Part shown: positions 9,183 through 18,400 of the stretch, piece by piece
Position numbering within the stretch: the first letter of the stretch is position 1
Layout: every line of letters begins with the position of its first letter
NCBI RefSeq assembly: GCF_000196115.1
Contig: NC_005027.1
Coordinates: 6,630,001-6,694,000 of the forward strand
Reading direction: 5' to 3'
Length of the DNA stretch: 64,000 nucleotides
Source of the DNA: Rhodopirellula baltica SH 1
GTDB taxonomy: Bacteria; Planctomycetota; Planctomycetia; Pirellulales; Pirellulaceae
The notes under the pieces: generated by a model
Seen by the model: the letters and a program-made list of their open reading frames with translations, nothing else
Database searches by the model: none
Told to the model about the DNA's origin: nothing
Program-made: the position numbers and the translations under genes

Positions 9183-10056
9183 CGTCTGGGTTTCCCTGAA
9201 GTGGGGTGAGGTTTTCGGGTTCGGTGGACGCTTCCGCGTTGTCCACATTGTTTGCTTGTTCGGGGGCCTGAGCCGCACCGAGAATCGTGTACTCGAAACG
9301 GCTGGTCGGTGTGTCCGCTCGCAATCGTTCCAGTGTAGCGGGCATGGCATCAATCAACGGCTGGTAAACCCCGGCAACGCTTCGCGGTGCGTATGACACC
9401 AGCACAACGATCAACCCCTTGGGTTGTGGTGATTGTTTGTAAGCAGCAAACAGCCGGTCAGCGATTTCTTCGGTGCGTTGAGCTTGTCGGCGACTTTCGA
9501 GACGAAACGTTTCGGTGTATCCGGAAGCATCAAAGACTACGTCGCCCGTTTCACGAGCGTGGACTGTCCACACTTCGGCTCGCTTGAGCAATTCATCGTG
9601 TCCGACCAAAAATCGGATCAGCGTGTTGGGGTCGGCGGAAGCGAGTTGCCGTGATCTTTCGATCGCTCGTGCGATGACGTCTCCTGAATCAGCACTGGAT
9701 CGCAAGTTGGCTTGTTCAGAGGATTCCGCATCCAGGTTCAGCCACCCACGAAGCATCTCCAAGGCACGACTGACATCTTGCGTGTTGGCTTGCTGCGTTG
9801 CCAAAGCCATGTTGCGATCCGCGACCGCTTGGTCACGCTCGGCTCGCCACATCGTTTGCTCGTCCAGCAATGCTTGGCGTTCTTGTTCGATCTCTTGCGT
9901 TTGTTCCTGCGACGTTTCACGCATTTCCAAAAATTGTGCAAACACAATGATCAGCAGCAGATCCATTAACGGTGTCAACTGAAACCGAGTTCGTCGACGA
10001 AGGACGCCGGATGTGTTGGCTGAGGTTTCGTTGGAAAGAGACACCGGTTCGCTCAC
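9175..10056 (-). CDS. ExbD/TolR-like membrane-tethered protein with coiled coil
   Basis: 293 aa from GTG at 10056. The ExbB-like stop TGA overlaps this start (GTGA). After a short basic N-terminus (RRRTRFQLTPLMDLLL) there is one TM helix (about 30-48). The TPLMD motif, with Asp inside the helix, is that of ExbD/TolR, where this Asp carries protons in the stator. A Gln/Glu-rich coiled coil (about 50-110) and a C-terminal extracytoplasmic alpha/beta domain follow. The protein is about twice the length of ordinary ExbD. It probably forms a proton-driven complex with the upstream channel protein and transmits force to the envelope. Confidence 0.75.
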   Translation of the reverse strand: MSEPVSLSNETSANTSGVLRRRTRFQLTPLMDLLLIIVFAQFLEMRETSQEQTQEIEQERQALLDEQTMWRAERDQAVADRNMALATQQANTQDVSRALEMLRGWLNLDAESSEQANLRSSADSGDVIARAIERSRQLASADPNTLIRFLVGHDELLKRAEVWTVHARETGDVVFDASGYTETFRLESRRQAQRTEEIADRLFAAYKQSPQPKGLIVVLVSYAPRSVAGVYQPLIDAMPATLERLRADTPTSRFEYTILGAAQAPEQANNVDNAEASTEPENLTPLQGNPDDA

Positions 10057-10721
10057 GTTGTCGCTTCCGTTGCCGGCGTGGTCGACATCGCATTGGGATC
10101 GACTCGATCGGCCGGTCCCAATTCTCGTTTGGCTTTCGATGCCGTTTCGCGAACGTGCAAACGGTTTTCTGAAAGCTTGGCAAACCCTGGTTCGAAAAAG
10201 CTGTTGATCAACATCAATGTGATCGCCGCAGCCAACCCCGCAAACGTCGACCAGATAGCATCTCCGAAGCGTGTCACGATCACACCAACGGAGGCTTGAT
10301 CATCCGAAGCAAGGGCAGCACCGATCGCGAGGATCGTGCCCAGGACACCGGCCAGCGGGTAGGCCTCGATCATCGTTCGGGCGACGTTCCAAGCCGTCTC
10401 AAAACGAAGTGAATGCAAGTAGTCGCGACGTTCATCGAGAATTCGCATTCGTTGACTGAGCGCGACACGATGGGGAGAGCCCGAAGGTTCGACCAAGACA
10501 TCGTGGATGTCCGCCAGGCAGGCTTCGATTTGGTCCGACGGGTGAGCGTCGTAGTCCATGCGGCTGCGATTGGGCAACGAGTCCGTGAAACGCTGGAGCG
10601 TTTGCACGATCTTTTTACGATCCCCCCTCGCCCACAGCGCCAGCACGAAAAAGAACAGCAGGTGCGCCAACGCGGCAACCACGATCGCAACGGTCGAGTA
10701 GGACGAGATCAGCTCTAGCAT
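10053..10721 (-). CDS. MotA/TolQ/ExbB-like proton channel family protein
   Basis: 222 aa with an N-terminal TM helix (about 8-30), a cytoplasmic helical region (40-125) and two further TM helices. The first of these has AYPLAGVLGTILAIGA, a family motif of ExbB/TolQ/MotA (PLLGLLGTVxGM-like), and the last is STFAGLAAAITLMLINSFF. It should form the pentameric proton channel around the ExbD-like protein encoded just downstream. It starts 10 nt after the GH13 gene, so it belongs to the same transcript as the sugar genes. Confidence 0.82.
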   Translation of the reverse strand: MLELISSYSTVAIVVAALAHLLFFFVLALWARGDRKKIVQTLQRFTDSLPNRSRMDYDAHPSDQIEACLADIHDVLVEPSGSPHRVALSQRMRILDERRDYLHSLRFETAWNVARTMIEAYPLAGVLGTILAIGAALASDDQASVGVIVTRFGDAIWSTFAGLAAAITLMLINSFFEPGFAKLSENRLHVRETASKAKRELGPADRVDPNAMSTTPATEATT

Positions 10722-10731
10722 GGCCAGTCGT

Positions 10732-12447
10732 TCAGGCGGTGGAAGATGACTTCAACCAGCGTACCTGATACGGAGCCATCGCGATGGGGGCATTCTGATC
10801 CAACGATTCATCCGACAGAACGTCGAGGTCCAATTTGCCGGGCATGTCAGCCGGATCGACCGCACGAGTTTCGCCGGACAGGTTGGCCAGCACGCACAAC
10901 GCCGGCTGGTCATCGTGTCGCCTCACGAACCCAAGAAGCCCATCGGTTGGCAAATTCAAAACGGTCTGCGACGCGTTGGGATGGAACTGAGTCTGCTGCT
11001 TTCGCACTCGCAACAAGTGGCGATAGCCATTGGCGACGAGTTGCTGCAACGATCCGGTTTCGGACAACGCCGCTTCCAATTCAGCTCGCTCGTATTTATG
11101 GCGATTGATTCGGCGAGGGATGCCCGATGATTCGACGCCGGCGATATCGTTGGGCGACCCCACCAGCGAGTGGAAGTAAACCGCGGGAACACCAGCCATC
11201 GACAACATGATCGCTTGCGTGGCCAAGAACCGTTGGGCATGCTCCTCCGCGGGGACCGTTGCACGATCGGCGACGGCTTCCAAGTATGTGATGTTCAGCT
11301 CGTAAGGGCTTTGCGAACCATCGGGCTTGGTCCGCATTCCAATTCGACCACCGTGAGCCTTTGCAATTTCGACAAGTGCATCGACTCGTTCCTGTGGCAG
11401 AATGCCTTCGGCAGGCCGCACTCCGATGCCGTCATGCGACGCCGTGAAATTGAAATACGTGACTTGATCAGTGGGCAGATCCAGCGATCGCATCCAACCC
11501 TGAAGCACGCCGGTGTCACCGCTGTGAATCGCATCGAGCAACAACGGCGGCAGGCTGAACTGGTACACCATGTGGGCTTCATCGGTGCCGTCGCCAAAGT
11601 ACGAGATGTTTTCGGCGTGGGGCACGTTGGTTTCCGTCAACACGATGGTTCCGGGTGCGGCAACATCCAGCACGTGTCGCATCAGTCGGACCGCGGCGTG
11701 CGTTTGCGGCAGGTGCAAACACGACGTGCCGATCTCTTTCCACAAAAACGCGATTGCATCGAGCCGAATGATGCGTGCACCTCGGCAAGCGTATTCGACC
11801 AGCGTTTCCAGCATCGCCAGCATGACGTGTGGGTTGGCGTAATTCAGGTCGACTTGATCGGCGCTGAACGTGGTCCAAACGTGACGCTTGCCCGATGCCG
11901 AGTCGAATTCCGTCAGCAGGGGCAAACTTCGCGGGCGAACGACTTCCGAAAGATCTTCGGATGGATCGGCGGTGGCGTAGAAGTCTTTGTACTCGGGTTC
12001 GTCGTTCAAGAAACCTTGGAACCAACGATGGTGCTGCGACGAATGATTGAGCACAAGGTCGTACATCAAGTCAAAGTTTTCGCCCAACCGTTTGATGTCA
12101 TCCCAGTCGCCTGATTCGGGATCGACGGCCAAGTAATCCGCGACGGAGAATCCATCGTCGCTGGTTGACGGGCAAAAGGGTAGCAAGTGAACGCAGCGGA
12201 TCAGTTCGTCAAGGTTGTGATCCAGTAAGAATTGTCGCTGAGCATCGAGCGGCGACTTGCCCGGTTCGCGAATTTGATCGGCGTAGGTGATCATCACAAC
12301 GTCGCGATGATCCCACAATTCGTCGGGAGTTGAGGGGGGATTGGATTGGTCAAAGCATCGTTTCAAGCCGTCGGCGAGCACGTCGGGAACGTGCCCATAC
12401 ACATCGGTGATCCGTGACCGAGTGACGTCGTCGATGGTTGAGCTCAC
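10732..12447 (-). CDS. GH13 subfamily 18 sugar phosphorylase (sucrose / glucosylglycerate phosphorylase type)
   Basis: 571 aa, GTG start overlapping the previous stop (GTGA). The (beta/alpha)8 GH13 fold is shown by DLVLNHSS (130-137), the nucleophile in [10 protein letters not shown] (Asp230), the acid/base in VLTETNVP (Glu272) and the transition-state Asp in TASHDG (Asp339). The [15 protein letters not shown] stretch is typical of sucrose phosphorylases and their relatives, which transfer glucose from a glucoside to phosphate to give glucose-1-phosphate. Given the mggA/mggB-like neighbours, glucosylglycerate is an attractive substrate and would allow osmolyte recycling. Sucrose is the alternative. 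Subfamily choice by eye. Confidence 0.85.
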   Translation of the reverse strand: MSSTIDDVTRSRITDVYGHVPDVLADGLKRCFDQSNPPSTPDELWDHRDVVMITYADQIREPGKSPLDAQRQFLLDHNLDELIRCVHLLPFCPSTSDDGFSVADYLAVDPESGDWDDIKRLGENFDLMYDLVLNHSSQHHRWFQGFLNDEPEYKDFYATADPSEDLSEVVRPRSLPLLTEFDSASGKRHVWTTFSADQVDLNYANPHVMLAMLETLVEYACRGARIIRLDAIAFLWKEIGTSCLHLPQTHAAVRLMRHVLDVAAPGTIVLTETNVPHAENISYFGDGTDEAHMVYQFSLPPLLLDAIHSGDTGVLQGWMRSLDLPTDQVTYFNFTASHDGIGVRPAEGILPQERVDALVEIAKAHGGRIGMRTKPDGSQSPYELNITYLEAVADRATVPAEEHAQRFLATQAIMLSMAGVPAVYFHSLVGSPNDIAGVESSGIPRRINRHKYERAELEAALSETGSLQQLVANGYRHLLRVRKQQTQFHPNASQTVLNLPTDGLLGFVRRHDDQPALCVLANLSGETRAVDPADMPGKLDLDVLSDESLDQNAPIAMAPYQVRWLKSSSTA

Positions 12448-13709
12448 AAGTTGTCCTGTCCGGTGAAGTTGGTCACGAGGGCTCGCAGTTTGCGTCGCAG
12501 CACCCCGTAGGAAAAGAAAGCACGGCCGATTTCATAATTGAAATCAACCATCTCATCTCGGAACGCTTTGTCGCGGATGATCCGCTCCACCTTCGACACA
12601 ACGTCCTTGGTCAGATAGCCATCCATTGAGATGACCTTTGCCCCTTTGGGCTCGATGTCGGCGACGTAGATCGAGTAACGATTCACCAACAACGGTTTGC
12701 GGTAATAGAACGCTTCTAACAAAGCGTTGCCGAACCCTTCGTAGATACTTGGGTACGTGATGAAGTCGGCTTGCGAGTAAGCATCTGCCAACGTGTAAAT
12801 GCGATTGCCATCGGCATCGAGGGCTCGTTTGTCACCGACTTGATGATCACACAAACGCAAATCGACGCCACTGCTTTCGGCCAAGTCCATCAAGACTTGA
12901 AGGTACTCGTTGCCTTCATCGCCGCTGGCGTGCGAAATCACCAGTTTGCACTTGTCGTTTTTCAAGGCGGCAACCAACGCGATGGCATGCTCGATCCCCT
13001 TGCGAGGCACGACGCGGGTTGGCTGCAAGAACAGAATGTCGTCTTCTTCCAACCCAATGTCTTTGCGGAAGTGAGACGAGTACTCGTCGGCTTGTGGTGG
13101 TTCGTTTTCGAAGTCCAACACGTTGGGCACCAAGATCGACGAAACACCGCGGCGGTGCGACAAGTCTTCTTGTGCGAACGAGTTGATCGTCACGTTTTGA
13201 ATTTGTGGCAGTGCCGGCGGAAACGCCATCCAAAGCATGTCGGTCACGGCCGAGACGCTGAAACGATCTCGTTCCCAGTAGAAATCGTGGTGGTGGGCGA
13301 TCGTCGGAAAACCGGTTTCGGCGATGAAGTTCGTCAGCGCGACGCCGAGCGGCAAGTTCATCGGAATGCACAACGCGTTTTGAACGATCAGCAGATCGAG
13401 ATCGAAACGCCGAGTGAACTCGTACAGCGTTTTCTTCAGATAGTCCGCCAGCGTGTAGATCCGCTGGGTCACATCGGGCGTTCGAGTCCGCGTGCCAAAG
13501 GCCCTGCGGTTGATCCATTCGATGTCTGGATGGCCAAAGTAAGCGTGAGGAACAACCATCGACGTTGCTTTGTCACGGTCACTCTGTCCCGAGTACCAGT
13601 GGCTCACATGGCCATTGTCCCAGAGAACCTGAGCCCATTTCGCGCTCTCGAGCGACACCCCATCGGTGCCGGCGAAACGTGTTCCCACAAAGCCGATTTG
13701 GACGCCCAT
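12444..13709 (-). CDS. mggA: GT4 glycosyltransferase, probable mannosylglucosyl-3-phosphoglycerate synthase
   Basis: 421 aa from ATG at 13709 (a GTG at 13721 is possible). It opens [20 protein letters not shown], the N-terminus expected of MggA/MggS enzymes. The C-terminal GT-B half has [16 protein letters not shown] and the EX7E motif [11 protein letters not shown]. MggA from Rhodopirellula baltica adds mannose from GDP-mannose to glucosyl-3-phosphoglycerate, a step in making the compatible solute mannosylglucosylglycerate. The phosphatase candidate is directly upstream and a sugar phosphorylase overlaps downstream. The glucosyl-3-phosphoglycerate synthase (GpgS) is not in this window. The specific substrate is inferred. 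Confidence 0.72.
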   Translation of the reverse strand: MGVQIGFVGTRFAGTDGVSLESAKWAQVLWDNGHVSHWYSGQSDRDKATSMVVPHAYFGHPDIEWINRRAFGTRTRTPDVTQRIYTLADYLKKTLYEFTRRFDLDLLIVQNALCIPMNLPLGVALTNFIAETGFPTIAHHHDFYWERDRFSVSAVTDMLWMAFPPALPQIQNVTINSFAQEDLSHRRGVSSILVPNVLDFENEPPQADEYSSHFRKDIGLEEDDILFLQPTRVVPRKGIEHAIALVAALKNDKCKLVISHASGDEGNEYLQVLMDLAESSGVDLRLCDHQVGDKRALDADGNRIYTLADAYSQADFITYPSIYEGFGNALLEAFYYRKPLLVNRYSIYVADIEPKGAKVISMDGYLTKDVVSKVERIIRDKAFRDEMVDFNYEIGRAFFSYGVLRRKLRALVTNFTGQDNL

Positions 13710-13766
13710 CGTTGATGCCACTCATGCGTGTGTCGTCTAGCAGTAGAACGTCAAGTAAACGTTCGC

Positions 13767-14741
13767 TCACAGACACTCTACTATCTGTTCCCAGTGTGTC
13801 AGCACCATGTCAGGTAAACAATTTTGACAACGGGCGTCATCGGTGCGCAATCGCAGGCTGCGACCGTCCCCGGCGAACAACGCCGTACGCAGCCCAAACT
13901 GCTTCGCCGCCCAGACATCGTTGAGCATGTCGTTGCCAACGTAGAGCACCTGATCGGACGAAATTCCGAGGGAACCAAGATGACGCATCGCACGATCAAA
14001 CAACAACGGCCCAGGCTTGGCCGCTCGATAGCGATAGGAAAAATGACACGCGTTGAGATCGAACACGGATGACAGATCGCCCGCAATCGTTCTTTCGGCC
14101 GAATCGCTTGACGGGTCACGTTTCGCGTCCTGGGGCCGGATCGACATCAATGACCGAACGATCATCGGAGTGTAAAACTGAGCGTTGCTGACGATCCCCA
14201 AACGGCGACCCTTTTCCTTCATCGTCATCAGAGCATCGTGAGCACCGGGCATCGGCCAAACCGGGTTGGAACGCCCTTCGACACCGCAAATCCAATTCAC
14301 CAAAATTTTTGAATTCGTTTCCAAATCCGAGCGTCCGTTGGCGTGCAGCACCCGCCGCCAGATCTCCAGAATGTCGACTTCCGGCTTCGGGTTCGTCTCG
14401 AAACGAGCCGCCTCATTCGTTGCAATGATCTGATTTCGCAACTGGTCGGAAGTTGGGATGTCGCTCAGGTCGTCCACTCCGGCTGCCACGGCGGCATCGC
14501 GAATCCATTGATTGGCCGCGTCGTGTTTAGCGTCGTCAGCTGTTCCGACGTCGCCGCTGCCGCTGATCACCAACGTTCCATAGACGTCCAGCAAAATGAC
14601 CCGGATCTCGCGAAGATCAAATGGCTTGTGATGCGTCAGCGGAATGTGTGCCGAATCGACCGAGATCGGAGTTGGATGAAGCGGCGTCGAAGAAAAGAGA
14701 AGGTCCGTCAGTCCGGTGTCACGGTCGTTGGATGAGTTCAC
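13767..14741 (-). CDS. mggB: HAD-superfamily hydrolase, probable MggB-type phosphatase
   Basis: 324 aa, GTG start overlapping the fxsA stop (GTGA). HAD motif I is LLDVYGTL, motif II lies near GIVSNAQFY, motif III is the Lys in RAAKPGP and motif IV is YVGNDMLNDVWAA. Motif I carries DxY rather than the DxD of most HAD phosphatases, a form better known in haloacid dehalogenases. R. baltica is known to use an unusual, specific mannosylglucosyl-3-phosphoglycerate phosphatase (MggB), and this gene sits next to the mggA candidate. I infer that role, but the catalytic motif leaves doubt. The N-terminal ~45 residues before the HAD core are probably disordered. Confidence 0.62.
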   Translation of the reverse strand: MNSSNDRDTGLTDLLFSSTPLHPTPISVDSAHIPLTHHKPFDLREIRVILLDVYGTLVISGSGDVGTADDAKHDAANQWIRDAAVAAGVDDLSDIPTSDQLRNQIIATNEAARFETNPKPEVDILEIWRRVLHANGRSDLETNSKILVNWICGVEGRSNPVWPMPGAHDALMTMKEKGRRLGIVSNAQFYTPMIVRSLMSIRPQDAKRDPSSDSAERTIAGDLSSVFDLNACHFSYRYRAAKPGPLLFDRAMRHLGSLGISSDQVLYVGNDMLNDVWAAKQFGLRTALFAGDGRSLRLRTDDARCQNCLPDMVLTHWEQIVECL

Positions 14742-15277
14742 GGCGAAGGCGATTGTTTGGGTTCGAAGTGAGGCGAGTCAATCGTATCGCCCGCTCCGCC
14801 GGAACGCTGCCCCGATGAATCGGAACCGTTCTGATTAAAACCACGCTGACCGAATCCATCTTGCATCGATGGGCCGGTTGATGAGCCGGATCCGTCACCA
14901 CCGAACGTTCGCATTTGAAAACTTCCCGCGAATCGATGACGCAACCATCCGCCGATCAACCTGCGACCAGGAGGGGTCAACAGGGTGAATCCGAGTGCAT
15001 CGGTCAGCAAACCTGGTGTCAGCAACAACGCGGCCGCGAACGCGATCATCAACCCATCTTGAATTTCGCGGCTGGGCATCTTTCCTTGCGACATGGCCGA
15101 TTGAAACCGAAACCAAGTCGCCAAACCTTCACGGCGAGCCAAGAATGATCCAATGATCCCGGTGATGACCACAATCAACAACGTGGTCAACCAGCTGGTC
15201 GCATCTGCCAAACGCAGAAGCAAAATCAGCTCGATGAAAGGGACGACGATCAAGAGTGCAAGAAGTCGAAAGAACAT
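14738..15277 (-). CDS. fxsA: FxsA-family membrane protein
   Basis: 179 aa from ATG at 15277. FxsA is a small cytoplasmic-membrane protein, first known for relieving phage T7 exclusion by F. Its core is clear: FRLLALLIVVPFIELILLL, the ITGIIGSFLARREGL segment with conserved Arg/Glu, and FAAALLLTPGLLTDALGF. The C-terminus is a long Gly/Ser/Asn/Gln-rich tail (about 130-179), likely disordered. It is the first gene of the seven-gene operon and lies divergent from the PVC cytochrome gene across a 147-bp gap. Confidence 0.88.
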   Translation of the reverse strand: MFFRLLALLIVVPFIELILLLRLADATSWLTTLLIVVITGIIGSFLARREGLATWFRFQSAMSQGKMPSREIQDGLMIAFAAALLLTPGLLTDALGFTLLTPPGRRLIGGWLRHRFAGSFQMRTFGGDGSGSSTGPSMQDGFGQRGFNQNGSDSSGQRSGGAGDTIDSPHFEPKQSPSP

Positions 15278-15424
15278 CAATTGGGGCTCAGACGAAGGAA
15301 TGAATCCACTGCCAACTTGGCAAGAGAATCGGTTAAGATTCTGTACGATACGAAGGCATTGCGATTCTCGTTCCGCAAACTGACTTCTCCCGCCTCGATC
15401 CCCCCATTCTTTCTCGCTTTTTGC

Positions 15425-18400
15425 ATGCGTTTTATGAAATCTTTCGCGTTTCCGCGGTCTCGTTCCACCCGCCAGGCCAAGTTGGTTCCGACCGAGCAGT
15501 CGGTTGCCTCCCAGGCCCAAATGGTACCGCCTCGGGGCGTTCTACTTTTAAGTTTTGTCGCGTTTTCTTTGACGCTGGCCGGCTTGAACGTGGCGGCCAT
15601 GGACCCATCCAAACTGCCTGCAAAAACTCGTTTGGCGTTGGTCGGCAATGGAACGGCGCAGCGGATGAGCCTGTACGGGCATTTGGAAACCATGCTGCAT
15701 TTGCGAACCAGTGACAATCCACTGGTCGTTCGAAACTTTGGTTGGCCGACCGATGAAGTTTCCAAGCAACAACGCCCTGGCAACTACACGGTCATCGACG
15801 ATCCATTCAAAGTCTTCGCACCGCAAGCGTTCCTGTGCTTCTTCGGCATGAATGAATCGTTCGCGGGAGACGACATGGAACAAATCGCAAAATTTGAGGC
15901 GGACTACCACGCGTACTTGGATGAATTGGCAAAGCAGTTTGGGAGTGATGGACGGCCGGTCCAGTTCGCTTTGGTCACGCCGATCGCCTTTGAACCCAGC
16001 GGCAATCCGTTGCAACCCGATGGTTCGCTTCACAATCGTTACTTGACCGCTTATGCCGATGCGGTCAAACGAGTCGGCAAACAGCGTGAGCTAACGGTCG
16101 TGGATGTTTTCACACCGACCGCTGAATTGTTTCAACAACAAATTGGCTGCCAATTCACAACCAACGGCATGCATTTAAACGAAGCGGGGGACGAAGCTGT
16201 TTCGTTGCTGATCGATGCGGCGTTGTTTGACGGCGCGGGACCGGCGGTCGGTGCAGAACGCTTTGAAGCGATGCGCCAAGTCGTCAACGACAAGGCCTGG
16301 TTGCACCAGCAAGACTACCGAATGTTGAACGGATGGTATGTCTACGGTGGACGTCGCACCTGGGACACAGAAACCTTTCCCGGTGAGTTTCAAAAGATTC
16401 GCAAGATGGTCGCCGTTCGCGATCAACATCTGTGGGACATGTCTGCCGGTCGCGACGTGCCGGACGAAGTGGACGATTCAAAAACCGGTGAGGTCTTCAT
16501 TCCCGAAACCATGTTTGGTTCTCGCGATGATTCGTTCCGCGAAATGCGTGAACCTAAGACGTTGGAGTATCCGACACCGGAACAATCCATCTCGCAAATG
16601 GAGATTCCCGACGGCTTCGAAGTGGAGTGTTTCGCCAGCGAAAAAGAGTTTCCGGAACTTGCCAACCCAACGCAGATCGCATTCGATCAACGCGGTCGGT
16701 TGTGGGTGTCGTGCATGGTCAACTACCCGCAGTGGTTGCCGGGCAGCAGTCGCCCGAGTGATCGATTGCTGATCTTTGAAGACACCGACGGCGACGGCAA
16801 AGCGGACAAGTGCAAACCGTTTTATGACAAATTGATTTGTCCAACCGGATTTGAGTTTTACAAAGACGGCGTGTTGGTCATCGACGAACCGCACATCTTG
16901 TTTTTGCGAGACACCGATGGAGACGATGTCGCCGATGAAGTGACACACGTGTTGGACGGAATCGGAACCGACGACACTCACCATGCGATGGGCGCTTGGG
17001 AATATTCCAATGGCGGCCGCCTGCACATGCAGGAAGGCATCGCGATGTCGACGACCGTTGAAACACCTTGGGGACCTGTTCGAGAAGCGGGCGCATCGGG
17101 CAGTTACGTTTGGGATTTGGAAAGCCTGCGACTGACACACTTCCGCACGCCCGGTCAATACAACCCATGGTGTTTAGTCTTTGATCAACACGGCAATGGA
17201 ATCATTGGTGACGGGACCAATGCCCAGCACCACTGGACGAACGCATTGTCGGGTGGTGATGTCCGTTCGCGAAAAACGTTGGAGCCGATTTTCAACAACC
17301 ACGGAATCCGTCCGGCGGCAGGCAACGAGATCCTGCACTCACGTCAGTTCCCAGAAGAGTTTCGCAACCGTTTGATCTACGCGTGTGTGATCAACATGCA
17401 CGGGATGCCAGCGTTCGAAATTCGCGACCAAGATGACGAAGCAGGTTTGACCGGTGAGCGAACGGATGACTTGTTGGTCAGCACGGACATGTTCTTCCGA
17501 CCCGTCGATCCAAAGATTGGGCCGGATGGCGCGTTGTGGTTCGGCGATTGGTGCAACGCCCTGATCGGTCATATGCAGTACTCGCAGCGAGATCCAAACC
17601 GCGATCACGAACACGGCCGGATCTACCGGATGCGTCACAAAGAACGTCCTTTGCTCGACGTTGTGACGCAGTCGGATCTGCCGACGATCGAGGTGATGGA
17701 CCAACTGTTGGCATTCGAGACTCGAACCCGATACCGTGCTCGGCGAGCACTGCTCAGTCGTCCCGCCGAGGAAGTGGTTGCGGCATCGAAGCTATGGTTG
17801 CAGGACAATCCGGCTGCTGAAGCTGCTCTTGAGATCCTTTGGGTACAAGAAGCATTTCACAACGTCGACTTGGATCTTGCCCGAAAGGTTTTAGCGGAGG
17901 GCAATTTTCAGCAACGTGCCGCCGCGACTCATGTCGTTGGCAACGAATGGCGTTTTCTGTCCGGCAACGAGCAAGCCAACTCATCGGATCAAATCGAATT
18001 GTCGGTCGACCTTCCGTTTGTGCAGTTCCTCTTGGAAGCCGGTCGAGATGATCATGCTCGCGTGCGACTTGAATCGCTTCGTGCTGCTAGCCTGATGGAT
18101 CATCCCGTCGGAGTTCGTGTGGCTTTGGCCGGGATCGATCGACCTGCTGACAAGTGGATTCAATATGTCTTGGAACACACGATGTCGGCGTTGTCGAAGC
18201 ACTGGGACGGTGACTCAGTCGAAATTCAGGAACTGATCGCATCGTTGCCAGCCAAAGCGGCTGAGTATTTGAAGGAATACAAGATCGCGACCGGCCCGGG
18301 CGCGGAAGTCTATCGTCCTTTGAAAATCTTGGCCGATGTCGATGCAAAGCAAGAAGACCAATTGGTCGCGTTGCAACAAGTGGTCGCCGCATCTCGTGGG

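Noticed and set aside
11170-12114. 314-codon plus-strand frame opposite the GH13 gene
   Set aside because: The minus-strand GH13 protein has the full catalytic set; this is a shadow.
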